From Streptomyces filamentosus (lineage in GTDB: Bacteria > Actinomycetota > Actinomycetes > Streptomycetales > Streptomycetaceae), in the NCBI RefSeq assembly GCF_014654895.1, contig NZ_BNBE01000003.1:710501-774500 (forward strand): DNA of 64,000 nt, in the 5' to 3' direction. A program made the position numbers and the translations under genes. The stretch's first letter is position 1. Each line of letters starts with the position of its first letter. A model generated the notes under the pieces. The model was not told the origin of the DNA, did not search any database, and saw nothing but the letters and a program-made list of their open reading frames with translations. Below are positions 16,674 through 25,486 of this stretch, one piece after another.

Positions 16674-18434
16674 ATGTCGCGGACGATCACGGCCCGAGCA
16701 GGACGGCGTGCCGCCGCCGGCGGCGCCAACCGCTGGGTCGTCCTCGTCGTCCTCTGCGTCAGCCTCCTCCTGGTCGCGCTCGACGCGACCATCCTCCACG
16801 TCGCCGTCCCCTCGCTCACCGGGAGCCTGAACCCCGGCTCCACCGAGCTGCTCTGGATCGTCGACGCCTACCCGCTGGTCTGCGCCTCGCTGCTGATCCT
16901 CTTCGGCACCCTCGGCGACCGGATCGGCCGGCGGAGGGTCCTGCTCATCGGCTACGGCCTCTTCGGCGCGGCCTCCGCCCTCGCCGCCCTCGCCACCGAA
17001 CCCTGGGTGCTCATCGCGGCCCGCGCCCTGCTCGGCGTCGGCGGCGCGATGATCATGCCGGCGACGCTCTCCCTCATCCGGACCGTCTTCCCCGACCGCC
17101 GCGAGCGCGCCACCGCCATCGGCATCTGGACCGCGGTCGCCGCGATCGGCGCCGCCGCGGGACCCGTGCTCGGCGGCTTCCTCGTCGAGCACTACTGGTG
17201 GGGCTCCGTCTTCCTCATCAACATCCCGCTGATGGCGCTCATCCTGCCGCTCGCCCGCCGCCTCCTGCCCGAGTCCCGGGGCGTCGCCGAAGGCCCCTGG
17301 GACGTCCTCGGCGCGCTGACGGCCGCGGCGGGCGTCCTCGGCTGCGTCCTCGGCGTGAAGCGCGCGGGCGCCGGAGAACCGCTGCTCTCCGTGCTCACGG
17401 CGGGCCCGCTGCTCGCCGGGGCGCTGCTGCTCGTCCTCTTCGTCCGGCGCCAGCGCCGCAGGCCGCACCCGCTCATCGACGTGCGGCTCTTCTCCCGCGC
17501 CGCCTTCACCACCTCCGTCGGCTGCATCGTCCTCGCCATGCTGGCCCTCGTCGGCCTGGAGCTCATCGCCGTCCAGTACCTCCAGCTGGTCCTCGGGCTC
17601 AGCCCCCTGGAGACCGGGCTGCGGCTCCTCCCGCTCACCTTCGCCGCCATGGCGGCCGGCGCCACCGGCTCGTACACCCTGCGCCGGATCGGCCCGCGCC
17701 GGATGGTCGGCTGGGGCTTCGTGCTCACCGCGGCGGCCGTGCTGCTGCTCACGTTCATGGGCCAGCACGACCGGCCGCTGCTGCTCACCGCCGGTTTCGT
17801 CCTGCTCGGCTTCGGCCTCCAGACGACCCTCTTCTCGGCGTACGAGTCGATGCTGAGCGAGGCCCCGCCGCGCAGCGCGGGCGGGGCTGCGGCGATCGGC
17901 GAGACCTCCTACCAGCTCGGCGCGGGCATGGGCATCGCCCTGCTCGGCAGCGTCATGAACGCGGCGTACGGCCCCGGCCTCGACGGCGTCCCCGGCGTCC
18001 CGGCGGCGGCGAGCGAGGCCGCCGCGAACTCGCTGGGCGAGGCGTACCAGGTCGCCGACCGGCTCGGCGGCGCGGCCGGCGAGGCCCTGCACGCGGCGGC
18101 GCGCCACGCCTTCGTCGACGGGCTGCACCTGACGCTCTTCGTGAGCGCCGGCCTGCTCCTCGCCGGGGCCGTGATGGCCCTCCGGCTGCCCCGGGTGATG
18201 GAGTGCCCGGTGGACGTCGAGGCGGCGGTCGAGGAGGCGGCGGCGGAAGCGGAGGCGGCGAAGGCCGCGCGGGGCGCCCGGGCCGTGCAGGAGGCGAAGG
18301 ACGTGCGGGCCGCCGGGGCGGGCCCGGGCAGGGTGCCCGGGCAGCCGGCCGACTCCCCGGACGTGCGCGGGCCGCTGCCGGACGCCGGCCCGGCGGGGAC
18401 GATGAGCGGCGCGGCCACCACCGGCGGCCACTGA
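16674..18434 (+). CDS. MFS drug exporter, DHA2 (14-helix) type
   Basis: 586 aa. The first helix is followed by LDATILHVAVPSLTG (DHA2 motif D1), GDRIGRRRVLLIG is motif A, and helix 5 carries GAAAGPVLGGFLVEHYWW (motif C of drug/H+ antiporters). About 14 hydrophobic segments end near residue 505. The last 75 residues are an Ala/Glu-rich cytosolic tail (AAVEEAAAEAEAAKAARGAR), unusual in length and possibly coiled. Expected to export small hydrophobic compounds by proton antiport; the substrate is unknown. ATG 16674 follows GGAGG with ideal spacing. Confidence 0.9.
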   Translation: MSRTITARAGRRAAAGGANRWVVLVVLCVSLLLVALDATILHVAVPSLTGSLNPGSTELLWIVDAYPLVCASLLILFGTLGDRIGRRRVLLIGYGLFGAASALAALATEPWVLIAARALLGVGGAMIMPATLSLIRTVFPDRRERATAIGIWTAVAAIGAAAGPVLGGFLVEHYWWGSVFLINIPLMALILPLARRLLPESRGVAEGPWDVLGALTAAAGVLGCVLGVKRAGAGEPLLSVLTAGPLLAGALLLVLFVRRQRRRPHPLIDVRLFSRAAFTTSVGCIVLAMLALVGLELIAVQYLQLVLGLSPLETGLRLLPLTFAAMAAGATGSYTLRRIGPRRMVGWGFVLTAAAVLLLTFMGQHDRPLLLTAGFVLLGFGLQTTLFSAYESMLSEAPPRSAGGAAAIGETSYQLGAGMGIALLGSVMNAAYGPGLDGVPGVPAAASEAAANSLGEAYQVADRLGGAAGEALHAAARHAFVDGLHLTLFVSAGLLLAGAVMALRLPRVMECPVDVEAAVEEAAAEAEAAKAARGARAVQEAKDVRAAGAGPGRVPGQPADSPDVRGPLPDAGPAGTMSGAATTGGH

Positions 18435-18436
18435 GG

Positions 18437-18480
18437 GTCCGCGGCCACGGGGTGTCCGCGGCCACGGGGTGTCCGCGGAC
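18437..18480. repeat. 17-bp tandem repeat after MFS gene
   Basis: Two exact copies of a 17-bp unit (GTCCGCGGCCACGGGGT at 18437-18453 and 18454-18470) plus a partial third. Each unit is itself rich in GC palindromes (CCGCGG). It lies just after the MFS stop. Confidence 0.8.
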
Positions 18481-18649
18481 GGCGGACTTCTGAGGTCACC
18501 GGAGGGCGCCCGGACGCGGGACCGGCCCGGCCCGCTGGGCGGGTCCGGGCCGGGACGTCGGGGGCGGTCCGGCGGGCGTGCCGCGCGGATCGGGGTGCGC
18601 GGGTGCGTACGCGTACGGTGCGGGGTGCGGAAGTGCGTGCGGCCGGGCG

Positions 18650-19084
18650 TCAGCTCTGGTTGAAGAAGCCGTCCTGCTTGCGGCGGCCGGAGTCGCCGCT
18701 GAGGATCTCGGTGTCGGCGGGGGTCAGCAGGAAGACCCGGGTCGCGACGCGCTCGATCGAGCCGCGCAGTCCGAAGGCGAGTCCGGCGGTGAAGTCGACG
18801 ACCCGCTTGGCGTCGTTCGGCTCCATGGCGGTCAGGTTCACGATCACCGGGACGCCGTCCCGGAAGAGCTCGCCGATGACCCGGGCGTCCCGGAAGCCGT
18901 CGGGCGAGACGGTGGCGATCCGGCGGCCCCGGTCCTCGGCGGTGTCCGTGGCGACCCGGACCCGGGGGTCCGTCACCCAGGCGTCGCCGCTCTCGGCACC
19001 GTCGGCGTACTCGTCGTCGTAGTAACGCTCGTCGTTGTCCTCGACGAGTCCCAGCCAGGCACTCGCCTTGCGCACCGATCCCAT
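18650..19084 (-). CDS. SepF-like cell-division protein
   Basis: 144 aa: an N-terminal MGSVRKASAWLGLVEDNDERY (membrane-binding amphipathic-type start), an acidic linker, and a SepF core with RVIGELFRDGVPVIVNLTAMEPNDAKRVVDF split by conserved glycines and AGLAFGLRGSIERVATRVFLL. SepF proteins anchor and organise FtsZ at the septum. Streptomyces carries several SepF paralogues; this one is isolated from the dcw cluster, so it is probably a secondary copy such as the one known as SepF2. AAAGGAGG precedes the ATG. Confidence 0.9.
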   Translation of the reverse strand: MGSVRKASAWLGLVEDNDERYYDDEYADGAESGDAWVTDPRVRVATDTAEDRGRRIATVSPDGFRDARVIGELFRDGVPVIVNLTAMEPNDAKRVVDFTAGLAFGLRGSIERVATRVFLLTPADTEILSGDSGRRKQDGFFNQS

Positions 19085-19443
19085 GGACGCCTCCTTTCAC
19101 GCGGTCCTGCGGTCACTTGTGGTTCCGCATATCCCTATCGTCGTCCATGATGCGGATCGCGCGCCAAGTGGATAGGCGCCGCGCAGGGGATTCGTGACGG
19201 TACTGGTGCAGAACGTGAGGCCCGGTTTCTGGCATTTCGTCAGGAAACTTGGGGTATGCGGGGCCTGAGTGAGGGCCATGCAGTTGAAAATATGAAAGTC
19301 GGTCCGCAAGGGTGACTCCGGGCGCGTACGGGTGAACGGGAGCGCTCGCTACGATGCCGCGAGGCCGTCCGCCGGCCCCGGGAACACGTCCCCCCGGGAG
19401 CACCGGACGGCACCGCTCTCGCACCGCACCACGGGGGATCGAA
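19085..19443. other. 359-bp divergent promoter region, sepF-like/DUF5685
   Basis: No coding sequence is supported. The stretch 19190-19300 is comparatively AT-rich. TACGAT at 19350-19355 is a possible -10 element for the rightward gene, 89 bp before its TTG start, but no convincing -35 is seen. Confidence 0.4.
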
Positions 19444-20724
19444 TTGTTCGGAATCGTCAGACCCTGCACCCACCGGCTCACCGACCACCTCAAGACCGAG
19501 TGGATGGCCCACCTCTGCGGTCTGTGTCTCGCGCTCCGCGCCGACCACGGCCAGTTCGCCCGGGTCGTCACCAACTACGACGGGCTCATCGTCTCGGTCC
19601 TGACGGAGGCTCAGGTCGGCGTCACCGACGGCGGGCGCCGCACCGCGGGTCCCTGCCCGCTGCGCGCCATGCGCACCGCGCCGGTCGCCCGGGGCGAGGG
19701 CGCCCGGCTCGCCGCCGCGGTCTCCCTCGTCCTCGCCTCGGCCAAGGTGCGCGACCACGTCGCCGACCGCGACGGCCTGCTGGCCCGCCGGCCGGTCGCC
19801 GCCGCGGCCCGCCGGGTCGCCCGCTCCTGGGACAAGGCCGGTGCCCGCGCGGGCCACGCGGTCGGCTTCGACACCGCCGTCCTCGTCGACGCGGTGGACC
19901 GGCAGACGGGGATCGAGTCCCTCGCCGGGATCGGCACCCCGCTCCTCGTCGTCACCGAGCCCACCGAGACCGCCACCGCCGCGGCCTTCGCGCACACCGC
20001 GGTCCTCGCCGGCCGGCCCGGGAACGCCGCGCCGCTCGCCGAGGCGGGCCGCCTCTTCGGCCGCCTCGCCCACCTCCTCGACGCCGTCGAGGACCAGCAC
20101 GCCGACGCCGAGGCCGGCGCCTGGAACCCGCTCACCGCCACCGGCACCTCCCGCGAGGAGGCCCGCCGGCTCGCCGACGACGCCCTGCACGGCATCCGAC
20201 TGGCGCTGCGGGAAGCCGAGTTCACCGACCGCAAGCTCGTCCACCAGCTGCTCGCCCACGAGCTGCGCGTCTCGGTGGACCGCGCCTTCGGCACGACGAC
20301 CTGTTCCCACGGGGCGCCGCCGCCGGGACAGGGCCCGGTGCCCGGCAACCCGTACGCGAACGGCGCCCCGGGCCCGTACGGCGGCGGCAACCCGTACGGC
20401 GGGAACGGCGATCCCCACGGCGGCGGCCCCTACGGAGGCGGCGGTCCCCACGGCGGCGGGCCGATGGGTCCCGGCGGTCCCGGCGGCCCCGGTGGGCTGC
20501 CGCCCCAGTTCGGCGGCGGCGCGCCCCAGGCCCCCAAGCCCCGTGGCTTCCTGGCCGGCTGCGCCATGTTCACCTGGCTCTTCTGCACCTGCCAGATCTG
20601 CTGCGCCAAGGAGTACGAGGGCCCCTGGTCCCGGAAGAAGCGCGAGGGCTGCTGCCGGGACTGCGACTGCGGCAACGGAGACTGCGGCGGCTGCGACTGC
20701 TGCTGCCCCTGCGACGGCTGCTGA
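19444..20724 (+). CDS. DUF5685 family protein with Gly-rich linker and Cys-rich tail
   Basis: 426 aa starting at TTG 19444 (MFGIVRPCTHRL after initiation), with GGGG 5-8 nt upstream; this is the usual N terminus of the family and upstream residues are Arg/Pro junk. Cys8 and the Cys25-x2-Cys28 pair (HLCGLCLALR) followed by NYDGLIVSVL are DUF5685 hallmarks. A helical region runs to about 295, then a Gly/Pro/Tyr linker (repeated PYGGG, GGPGG), a short hydrophobic stretch (GFLAGCAMFTWLFCTCQICC) and a tail with 16 Cys in the last 54 residues, including CDCCCPCDGC. The tail could bind metal or lipids at the membrane; the function is unknown. Confidence 0.82.
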   Translation: MFGIVRPCTHRLTDHLKTEWMAHLCGLCLALRADHGQFARVVTNYDGLIVSVLTEAQVGVTDGGRRTAGPCPLRAMRTAPVARGEGARLAAAVSLVLASAKVRDHVADRDGLLARRPVAAAARRVARSWDKAGARAGHAVGFDTAVLVDAVDRQTGIESLAGIGTPLLVVTEPTETATAAAFAHTAVLAGRPGNAAPLAEAGRLFGRLAHLLDAVEDQHADAEAGAWNPLTATGTSREEARRLADDALHGIRLALREAEFTDRKLVHQLLAHELRVSVDRAFGTTTCSHGAPPPGQGPVPGNPYANGAPGPYGGGNPYGGNGDPHGGGPYGGGGPHGGGPMGPGGPGGPGGLPPQFGGGAPQAPKPRGFLAGCAMFTWLFCTCQICCAKEYEGPWSRKKREGCCRDCDCGNGDCGGCDCCCPCDGC

Positions 20725-20791
20725 CGGGCCGCCGGCATCGGGCCGCAGGCACCGGCTGGTCGTCCCGCCCCCGTCTCCCCGCCTCCCCGCG

Positions 20792-21745
20792 TCACTTCGT
20801 CGGCGCGGGGATCTCCGGCGGGGAGATCCGGGACTCCTCGATGCCCGAGTCCGCGACGCCCCACTTCTTCAGGATGCGGTCGTAGGTCCCGTCCGCCTTC
20901 AGGCCGTTCACCGCGGCCTGGAAGGCGGGCGCCAGCGGGGTGCCCTTCTTGAAGGCGAAGCCGACGTCCAGGCGCCGGTACTCGTTCAGGAACTTCGTCC
21001 CCGGCTGCTTGGCGGTGGCGTACCGGATGCCGTTGATGGTGCTCATCAGCACGTCGGCGCGGCCCTGCCGCAGCGCCAGCCAGGGCGCGCCGACGTCGTT
21101 GAAGACGCTCACCTCGTACGGCTTCTTCCCGGCCTGCGCGCAGCGCTCCTTGTTCTTCTCCAGGGTCCGCTCGAAGGTCGTCCCCGCGCCCGTCGCGACC
21201 GTCAGCCCGCAGAGCTGGGTGAGGTCGGTGACCTCTCCCAGGGAACTGTCCGCGCGGGCCGCGAAGCCCTGCCCGTCGTTGACGTACGTCACGAAGTCGA
21301 TGGTCTTCCGGCGCTCCTCCGTGACGCCGAAGTTGCCCGTGCCGAGGTCGTACTTGTCGCTGCCCAGGGCCGGCAGGATCGCCTCGAACCCGGCCACCTC
21401 GCGCGTGATCTCCAGGCCGAGCGCCTTCCCGACCGCGTTCGCGAAGTCGACGTCGAGCCCCACCAGCGTCTTCCCGTCGGGCAGATAGGCCGAGCTGGGC
21501 GGGGTGCCGACGGTGGCGGCGAGGGACAGCGTGCCCCGCTTCCGGACGTCGGCGGGCAGCAGCTTCGCCGCCGCCTCGTTCGCCCGTACGCCGGAGACGA
21601 CGTCCTCGGTGGGCAGGGCGTCCTTCGCCGCGCCCGCCGGGGCGGGCTCCGCCGGGTCGCCGCCCGAGCAGGCGGTCAGCGTGAGGGCGGCGGCGGTGAT
21701 CAGCGCGAAGGCGGCGGCGGTGCGGATGCGGGGGCGCGTTCTCAT
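20792..21745 (-). CDS. ABC transporter substrate-binding lipoprotein, family 3 (amino-acid type)
   Basis: 317 aa with a lipoprotein signal ending LTLTAC. The mature part has the type-3 solute-binding pattern: DVRKRGTLSLAATVG, LVGLDVDFANAVGKALGLEI, DKYDLGTGNFGVTEERRKTIDF, the hinge LCGLTVATGAGTTFERTL and the end LKADGTYDRILKKWGV. Its ATG overlaps the acetyltransferase stop by 4 bp, so both are in one operon behind the leader peptide. It is paralogous to the binding protein at 27224-28195; together they likely feed the permeases of the divergent arm with a cysteine-like or related amino acid. Confidence 0.9.
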   Translation of the reverse strand: MRTRPRIRTAAAFALITAAALTLTACSGGDPAEPAPAGAAKDALPTEDVVSGVRANEAAAKLLPADVRKRGTLSLAATVGTPPSSAYLPDGKTLVGLDVDFANAVGKALGLEITREVAGFEAILPALGSDKYDLGTGNFGVTEERRKTIDFVTYVNDGQGFAARADSSLGEVTDLTQLCGLTVATGAGTTFERTLEKNKERCAQAGKKPYEVSVFNDVGAPWLALRQGRADVLMSTINGIRYATAKQPGTKFLNEYRRLDVGFAFKKGTPLAPAFQAAVNGLKADGTYDRILKKWGVADSGIEESRISPPEIPAPTK

Positions 21746-22239
21746 GGTCCGGGGTTCTCCAGGTCTTTCTCGAACGGGAGCGGGCCGATCGACTCGGGAT
21801 CGGCGGTGACGTCGAAGAGCGGGCGGTAGCCGGTGGCCAGGTAGAGGCCCCTGGCCTCCGGCTGGCGCGGGCCGGTGGTGAGGTACAGCCGGGAGTAGCC
21901 GCGGGCGGCGGCGTCCCGTTCGAGCGCGGTGAGGACCCGGCGGGCCAGACCCCGGCGGCGGTGCGCCGAGTGGGTCCAGATCCGCTTGAGTTCGGCCGTG
22001 TCCGGGTCGTACCGGCGGTACGCACCGCCGGCGACGGGCACGCCGCCCTCCAGGAGGAGCAGGAAGGCGCCGTGCGGCGGGGCGAACTCGCCGGCCGGGA
22101 AACGCGTCAGGTCGGAGGCGTCGCCGTACCGGGTCAGGTACTCGTGCGCCAGCTCGTCGAGGAGCGGGCGCGCCAGGGGGTCGTCGGGCGTGGTCGCGCG
22201 CAGCGAGAGCGCGGGCGCCCGGCCGGAGGTGGAGGACAT
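21742..22239 (-). CDS. GNAT family N-acetyltransferase
   Basis: 165 aa from ATG 22239 (GGAAG 7 nt upstream); the longer frame lacks support. RIWTHSAHRRRGLARRVL is the acetyl-CoA pyrophosphate-binding R/Q-x2-G-x-G/A loop, followed by YSRLYLTTGPRQPEARGLYLATGY. First protein gene after the leader peptide and coupled to the binding-protein gene. In the B. subtilis ytmI operon an acetyltransferase of this superfamily acetylates S-substituted cysteines before monooxygenase cleavage, and the neighbours here suggest a similar role. That substrate is inference. Confidence 0.85.
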   Translation of the reverse strand: MSSTSGRAPALSLRATTPDDPLARPLLDELAHEYLTRYGDASDLTRFPAGEFAPPHGAFLLLLEGGVPVAGGAYRRYDPDTAELKRIWTHSAHRRRGLARRVLTALERDAAARGYSRLYLTTGPRQPEARGLYLATGYRPLFDVTADPESIGPLPFEKDLENPGP

Positions 22240-22443
22240 GCGTCTTCCTCGGGCGGTGAGGAGGGAGGGAGCGGGAGCGAGGGGAGGGAGGCTCGGCGCG
22301 GTGGTGCCGTGGAGGTGAAGGCGTGCGGGCAAGGCGGGGTGGGGCGGGGCGGAAGAAGGCGGGAACGTCGGGGACGTTCGGGGGAGGTCAGCGGGAACGC
22401 CGCCGGGCAGGTGCGGTGACCTGGGAAGACGCAGAGGGTCGGC

Positions 22444-22512
22444 TCAACAGGAAGAGGACCACACACGACCGAGGTCGATGTGGGAGCGCGTGACCAGCTG
22501 CTGCGGATGCAT
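22444..22512 (-). CDS. 22-codon leader peptide ending in cysteine
   Basis: ATG at 22512 to TGA at 22444. The product is MHPQQ followed by LVTRSHIDLGRVWSSSC. It fits the pattern of short actinobacterial leader peptides (Arg-x-His-Ile/Val-Asp-Leu-x-Arg-Val, Ser-rich, terminal Cys) seen before sulfur-assimilation and ABC-transport genes. GGGG lies about 5 nt before the ATG. It stands 204 bp upstream of the acetyltransferase gene on the same strand. Ribosome stalling at the terminal Cys codon when charged tRNA-Cys is scarce would give cysteine-responsive control. The peptide is seen directly; the mechanism is inferred. Confidence 0.72.
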   Translation of the reverse strand: MHPQQLVTRSHIDLGRVWSSSC

Positions 22513-22594
22513 GGCCCCAGTGGAACAGGCATCCGTTCCCCAGTCAACCGGTAGGAGACGTTCACCCCCTCAACCGCTCACATTCCGGACGGAC

Positions 22595-22625
22595 TTGACA
22601 GCCGCGCGCCCCCGGCCCCTAGGTT
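22595..22625 (+). promoter_or_regulatory. Candidate promoter of the rightward transport operon
   Basis: TTGACA at 22595-22600 and TAGGTT at 22620-22625, spaced 19 bp (slightly long), lie 108 bp before the permease start. Both hexamers fit the main vegetative sigma factor. The short AT-rich piece (AGGTTTATGG) stands out in the GC-rich surroundings. Confidence 0.5.
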
Positions 22626-22733
22626 TATGGGGCGGACACCGGGCTGAGGGGCCCGGCCCGCGCTCGTCGCAGCCGTGCGTGTGAAGGCGCACTCCCGTGT
22701 TCGACCCGCCTCTGGCAGTCACGGAGCCTTCGC

Positions 22734-23612
22734 ATGTCTTCCGCATCCCTCGACACCCTCGACGCCGCCCCCGGCGCCAAACCGGCGGCCGGCCCGGCGA
22801 AGACCGACCCCACCGCGCCGGTCGTCGTCCCCGCCCGCCGCACCGGCCAGTGGACCGCCGCCGCCGTCGTCCTCGTCCTGCTCGGCCTCGGGCTCGTCTC
22901 GGTCGTCCGCAACGACGCCTTCCAATGGGACGTCGTCGCCGCCTACTTCACCTCGGCCTCCGTGCTGCGCGGCCTCGGCCTCACGCTCTGGCTGACCGCC
23001 GCCGTCATGCTCCTCGGCTTCGCCCTCGGCACCCTGCTCGCGGTCCTGCGGCTCTCCGCCAACCCCGTGCTGCGCGCGGTCTCCTGGGGATACGTCTGGT
23101 TCTTCCGCTCCACGCCGATCCTGGTCCAGCTCCTCTTCTGGTTCAACATCGGCATGCTCTACCCGAAGATCCTCGGCGTCTCCACCGTCGACCTCCTCGG
23201 CCCCGTCACCGTCGCCGTCGTCGGCCTCACCCTCCACGAGGCCGCCTACGCCGCCGAAGTGGTCCGCGGCGGCGTCCTCTCCGTCGACCGCGGCCAGATC
23301 GAGGCCGCCCAGGCGCTCGGCCTCGGCCGGCTGCGCCGCTTCACCCGGATCGTGCTCCCGCAGGCCATGCGCGCCATCGTCCCGCCCGCCGGGAACATGC
23401 TCATCGGCACCCTCAAGGGCACCTCGATCGTCTCCGTCATCGCCGTCCAGGACCTGCTCTACTCCACCCAGCTCGTCTACCACCGCACCTACGAGGTGAT
23501 CCCGCTCCTCCTCGTCGCCACCCTCTGGTACGTCGCCGTCACCTCCGTCCTCGGCATCGGCCAGCACTACGTGGAGAAGCACTACGCCCGCGGCACCGGG
23601 ACCGGCCGATGA
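22734..23612 (+). CDS. Amino-acid ABC transporter permease (HisM/TcyL type)
   Basis: 292 aa. After a 35-residue cytosolic start there are five or six membrane helices, the pair YVWFFRSTPILVQLLFW (the conserved R-S/G-T-P element) and the EAA loop HEAAYAAEVVRGGVLSVDRG continuing to QIEAAQALGL. The long N-terminal extension beyond about 220 aa is seen also in the second permease. First gene of the rightward arm; it overlaps the FAD/NAD(P)-binding gene by ATGA. Two different permeases with one ATPase suggest a heterodimeric channel. Confidence 0.9.
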   Translation: MSSASLDTLDAAPGAKPAAGPAKTDPTAPVVVPARRTGQWTAAAVVLVLLGLGLVSVVRNDAFQWDVVAAYFTSASVLRGLGLTLWLTAAVMLLGFALGTLLAVLRLSANPVLRAVSWGYVWFFRSTPILVQLLFWFNIGMLYPKILGVSTVDLLGPVTVAVVGLTLHEAAYAAEVVRGGVLSVDRGQIEAAQALGLGRLRRFTRIVLPQAMRAIVPPAGNMLIGTLKGTSIVSVIAVQDLLYSTQLVYHRTYEVIPLLLVATLWYVAVTSVLGIGQHYVEKHYARGTGTGR

Positions 23613-25442
23613 GCGCCGCCTCGCTGGTGATCGTCGGCGCGGGACCGCGCGGCACCGGCTTCCTGGAGCGGCTCGCGGCCGCCCTGCCCGAGCTGTACGG
23701 CGACCGGCCCCTCGACCTCCACCTCGTCGACCCGCACCCGCCCGGCCCCGGCCGGATCTGGCGCACCGACCAGTCCCCGCTGCTCTGGATGAACTCCCGC
23801 TCCGAGGACGTCACCGTCTTCACCGACGACACCGTCCGCCTCGAAGGACCGGTGCGCCCCGGACCCACCCTCGCCGAATGGGCCGGCACCGACGGCGGCC
23901 GCTTCGCCACCCGCACCGAACAGGGCGCCTACCTGCGCTGGGCGTACGAACGGGTCCGCGCCGAGCTGCCCGCCACCGTCGCCCTCCACCGTCGCCCTCC
24001 ACGAGCACCGCACCACCGCCCTGCGGGTCGAGGGACCCCGCGAGGGCCGCCAGCGGGTGTGGCTCGCGGACCGCGCCGCGCCGCTCCCCGCCGACCTCGT
24101 CGTCCTCACCCTCGGCCACCTCGACGCCGAACCCGACGACGAACAGCGCGCCCTGTCCGGCTTCGCCGCCCGCCACGGCCTCGTCCACGTGCCGCCGGGA
24201 CCCACCGCCGACCTCGACCTGTCCGCCCTCCCGGCCGGCGGACCCGTCCTCGTCCGGGGCCTCGGCCTCGCCTTCGTCGACCTGATGGTGCTCCTCACCG
24301 AGGGCCGCGGCGGCCGGTACGAGGGCCCCGAGGACGCCCCCGTGTACGTCCCCTCCGGCGAGGAGCCCGTCCTCCACGCCGGCTCCCGCAGGGGCGTCCC
24401 GTACCACTCCAAGCTCGGCTACGCCCTCGACGGCGAACGGCCCCCGCTGCCCCGCTTCTTCGGCCCCGGACAGGTCGACGCCCTGCTCGGCCGGGGCGGG
24501 CCGCTCGACTTCCGGCGCGACGTGTGGCCGCACGTCTCCCGCGAGCTCGGCTGGGCCCACTACCACCGCCTCTTCGCCGCCCACCCCGAGCGCACCACCG
24601 GCACCTGGGACGACTTCGCCGCCGCCTGGACCGCCGCCGTCCCCGGCGACCAGGACCACGCCGCCGCCCTCGCCGCGCACGTCGCCGCCGCCGTCCCCGA
24701 CCCGGCCGACCGCTTCGACCCCGAGGCCCTCGACCACCCCCTCGACGGGCTGCGCGTCCCCGACGCCGAGGCCCTCCAGGCCGAACTGCGGGCCTACGTC
24801 ACCGCCGACCTGGAGCGCCGCCACGACCCCGCCCACAGCGCGGACGCCGCCGTCTTCGCCGCCGTCCTCTCCGTCTACGGCCAGCTCGTCCGCCTCGGCG
24901 ACCGGGTCGACACCGACCGCTGGTGGCACGGCTTCTTCAGCTACCTCGCCTCCGGCCCGCCCGGCCCCCGGCTGCGCCGGCTGCGCGCCCTCTCCGAGGC
25001 CGGCGTCGTCCGCTTCCTCGGCCCCCGCGTCACCGTCGAGGCCGACGAGCGCCACGGCGTCTTCCGGGCCTCCTCGCCCGCCGTGCCCGGCGTGACGACC
25101 ACCGCCCGCGCCCTCGTCGAGGCCCGGCTGCCCGCGCCCACCGTCACCCGCACCGCCAGCCCGCTGCTGCGCGGCCTGTACGAGGACGGGGCCCGGGCCA
25201 CCGCCGGCGGACTGCTCGCCGTCGACCCCGCCGACGGGCGGATCGTGCAGCGCGACGGCCGCCCCCACCCGCACCGGATCGCCCTCGGCCCGCACACCAC
25301 CGCCCGGGCCAACGGCGCCTTCGTGCGGCCCAGGACCGGCGGGCTCCCCTTCGCGCAGAACGACGCCGCCGCCCGCGCCGCGCTCGCCTTCCTGCGGGAG
25401 GGCAGCGGCAGCTGTCGGCAGGCCGCGCCGCTCGCCGGCTGA
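23609..25442 (+). pseudogene. FAD/NAD(P)-binding oxidoreductase-like gene, frameshifted by 13-bp duplication
   Basis: The frame opens with MSAASLVIVGAGPRGTGFLE (GxGxxG dinucleotide fold) and reads to PATVALH near residue 130. A tandem copy of ACCGTCGCCCTCC (23975-23987 and 23988-24000) then shifts it. Past this point the good protein (HEHRTTALRVEGPREGRQR, WLADRAAPLPADLVVLTL and on to the stop at 25442) is in another frame. Removing one copy gives an exact 606-aa ORF, so the original gene is clear. The family (NAD_binding_9-like) contains flavin-dependent redox proteins. As read, only about 130 correct residues would be made. Slippage at the repeat could restore the frame; a sequencing error is also possible. 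Confidence 0.85.
23975..24000. repeat. 13-bp direct tandem duplication causing the frameshift
   Basis: Two adjacent identical 13-mers; period-13 identity extends two bases on each side (23973-24002). Because 13 is not a multiple of three, gain or loss of one unit switches the gene between broken and intact. Confidence 0.9.
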
Positions 25443-25486
25443 GCCCCCGCCCCCCGTACCACCCCTCCCAGGACCGAGGAACCGTC

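Noticed and set aside
22675..22995. Second leader peptide in front of the rightward permease
   Set aside because: The GTG frame at 22675 runs into the permease gene and lacks the His-Asp-Leu-x-Arg core; no stop before the gene.
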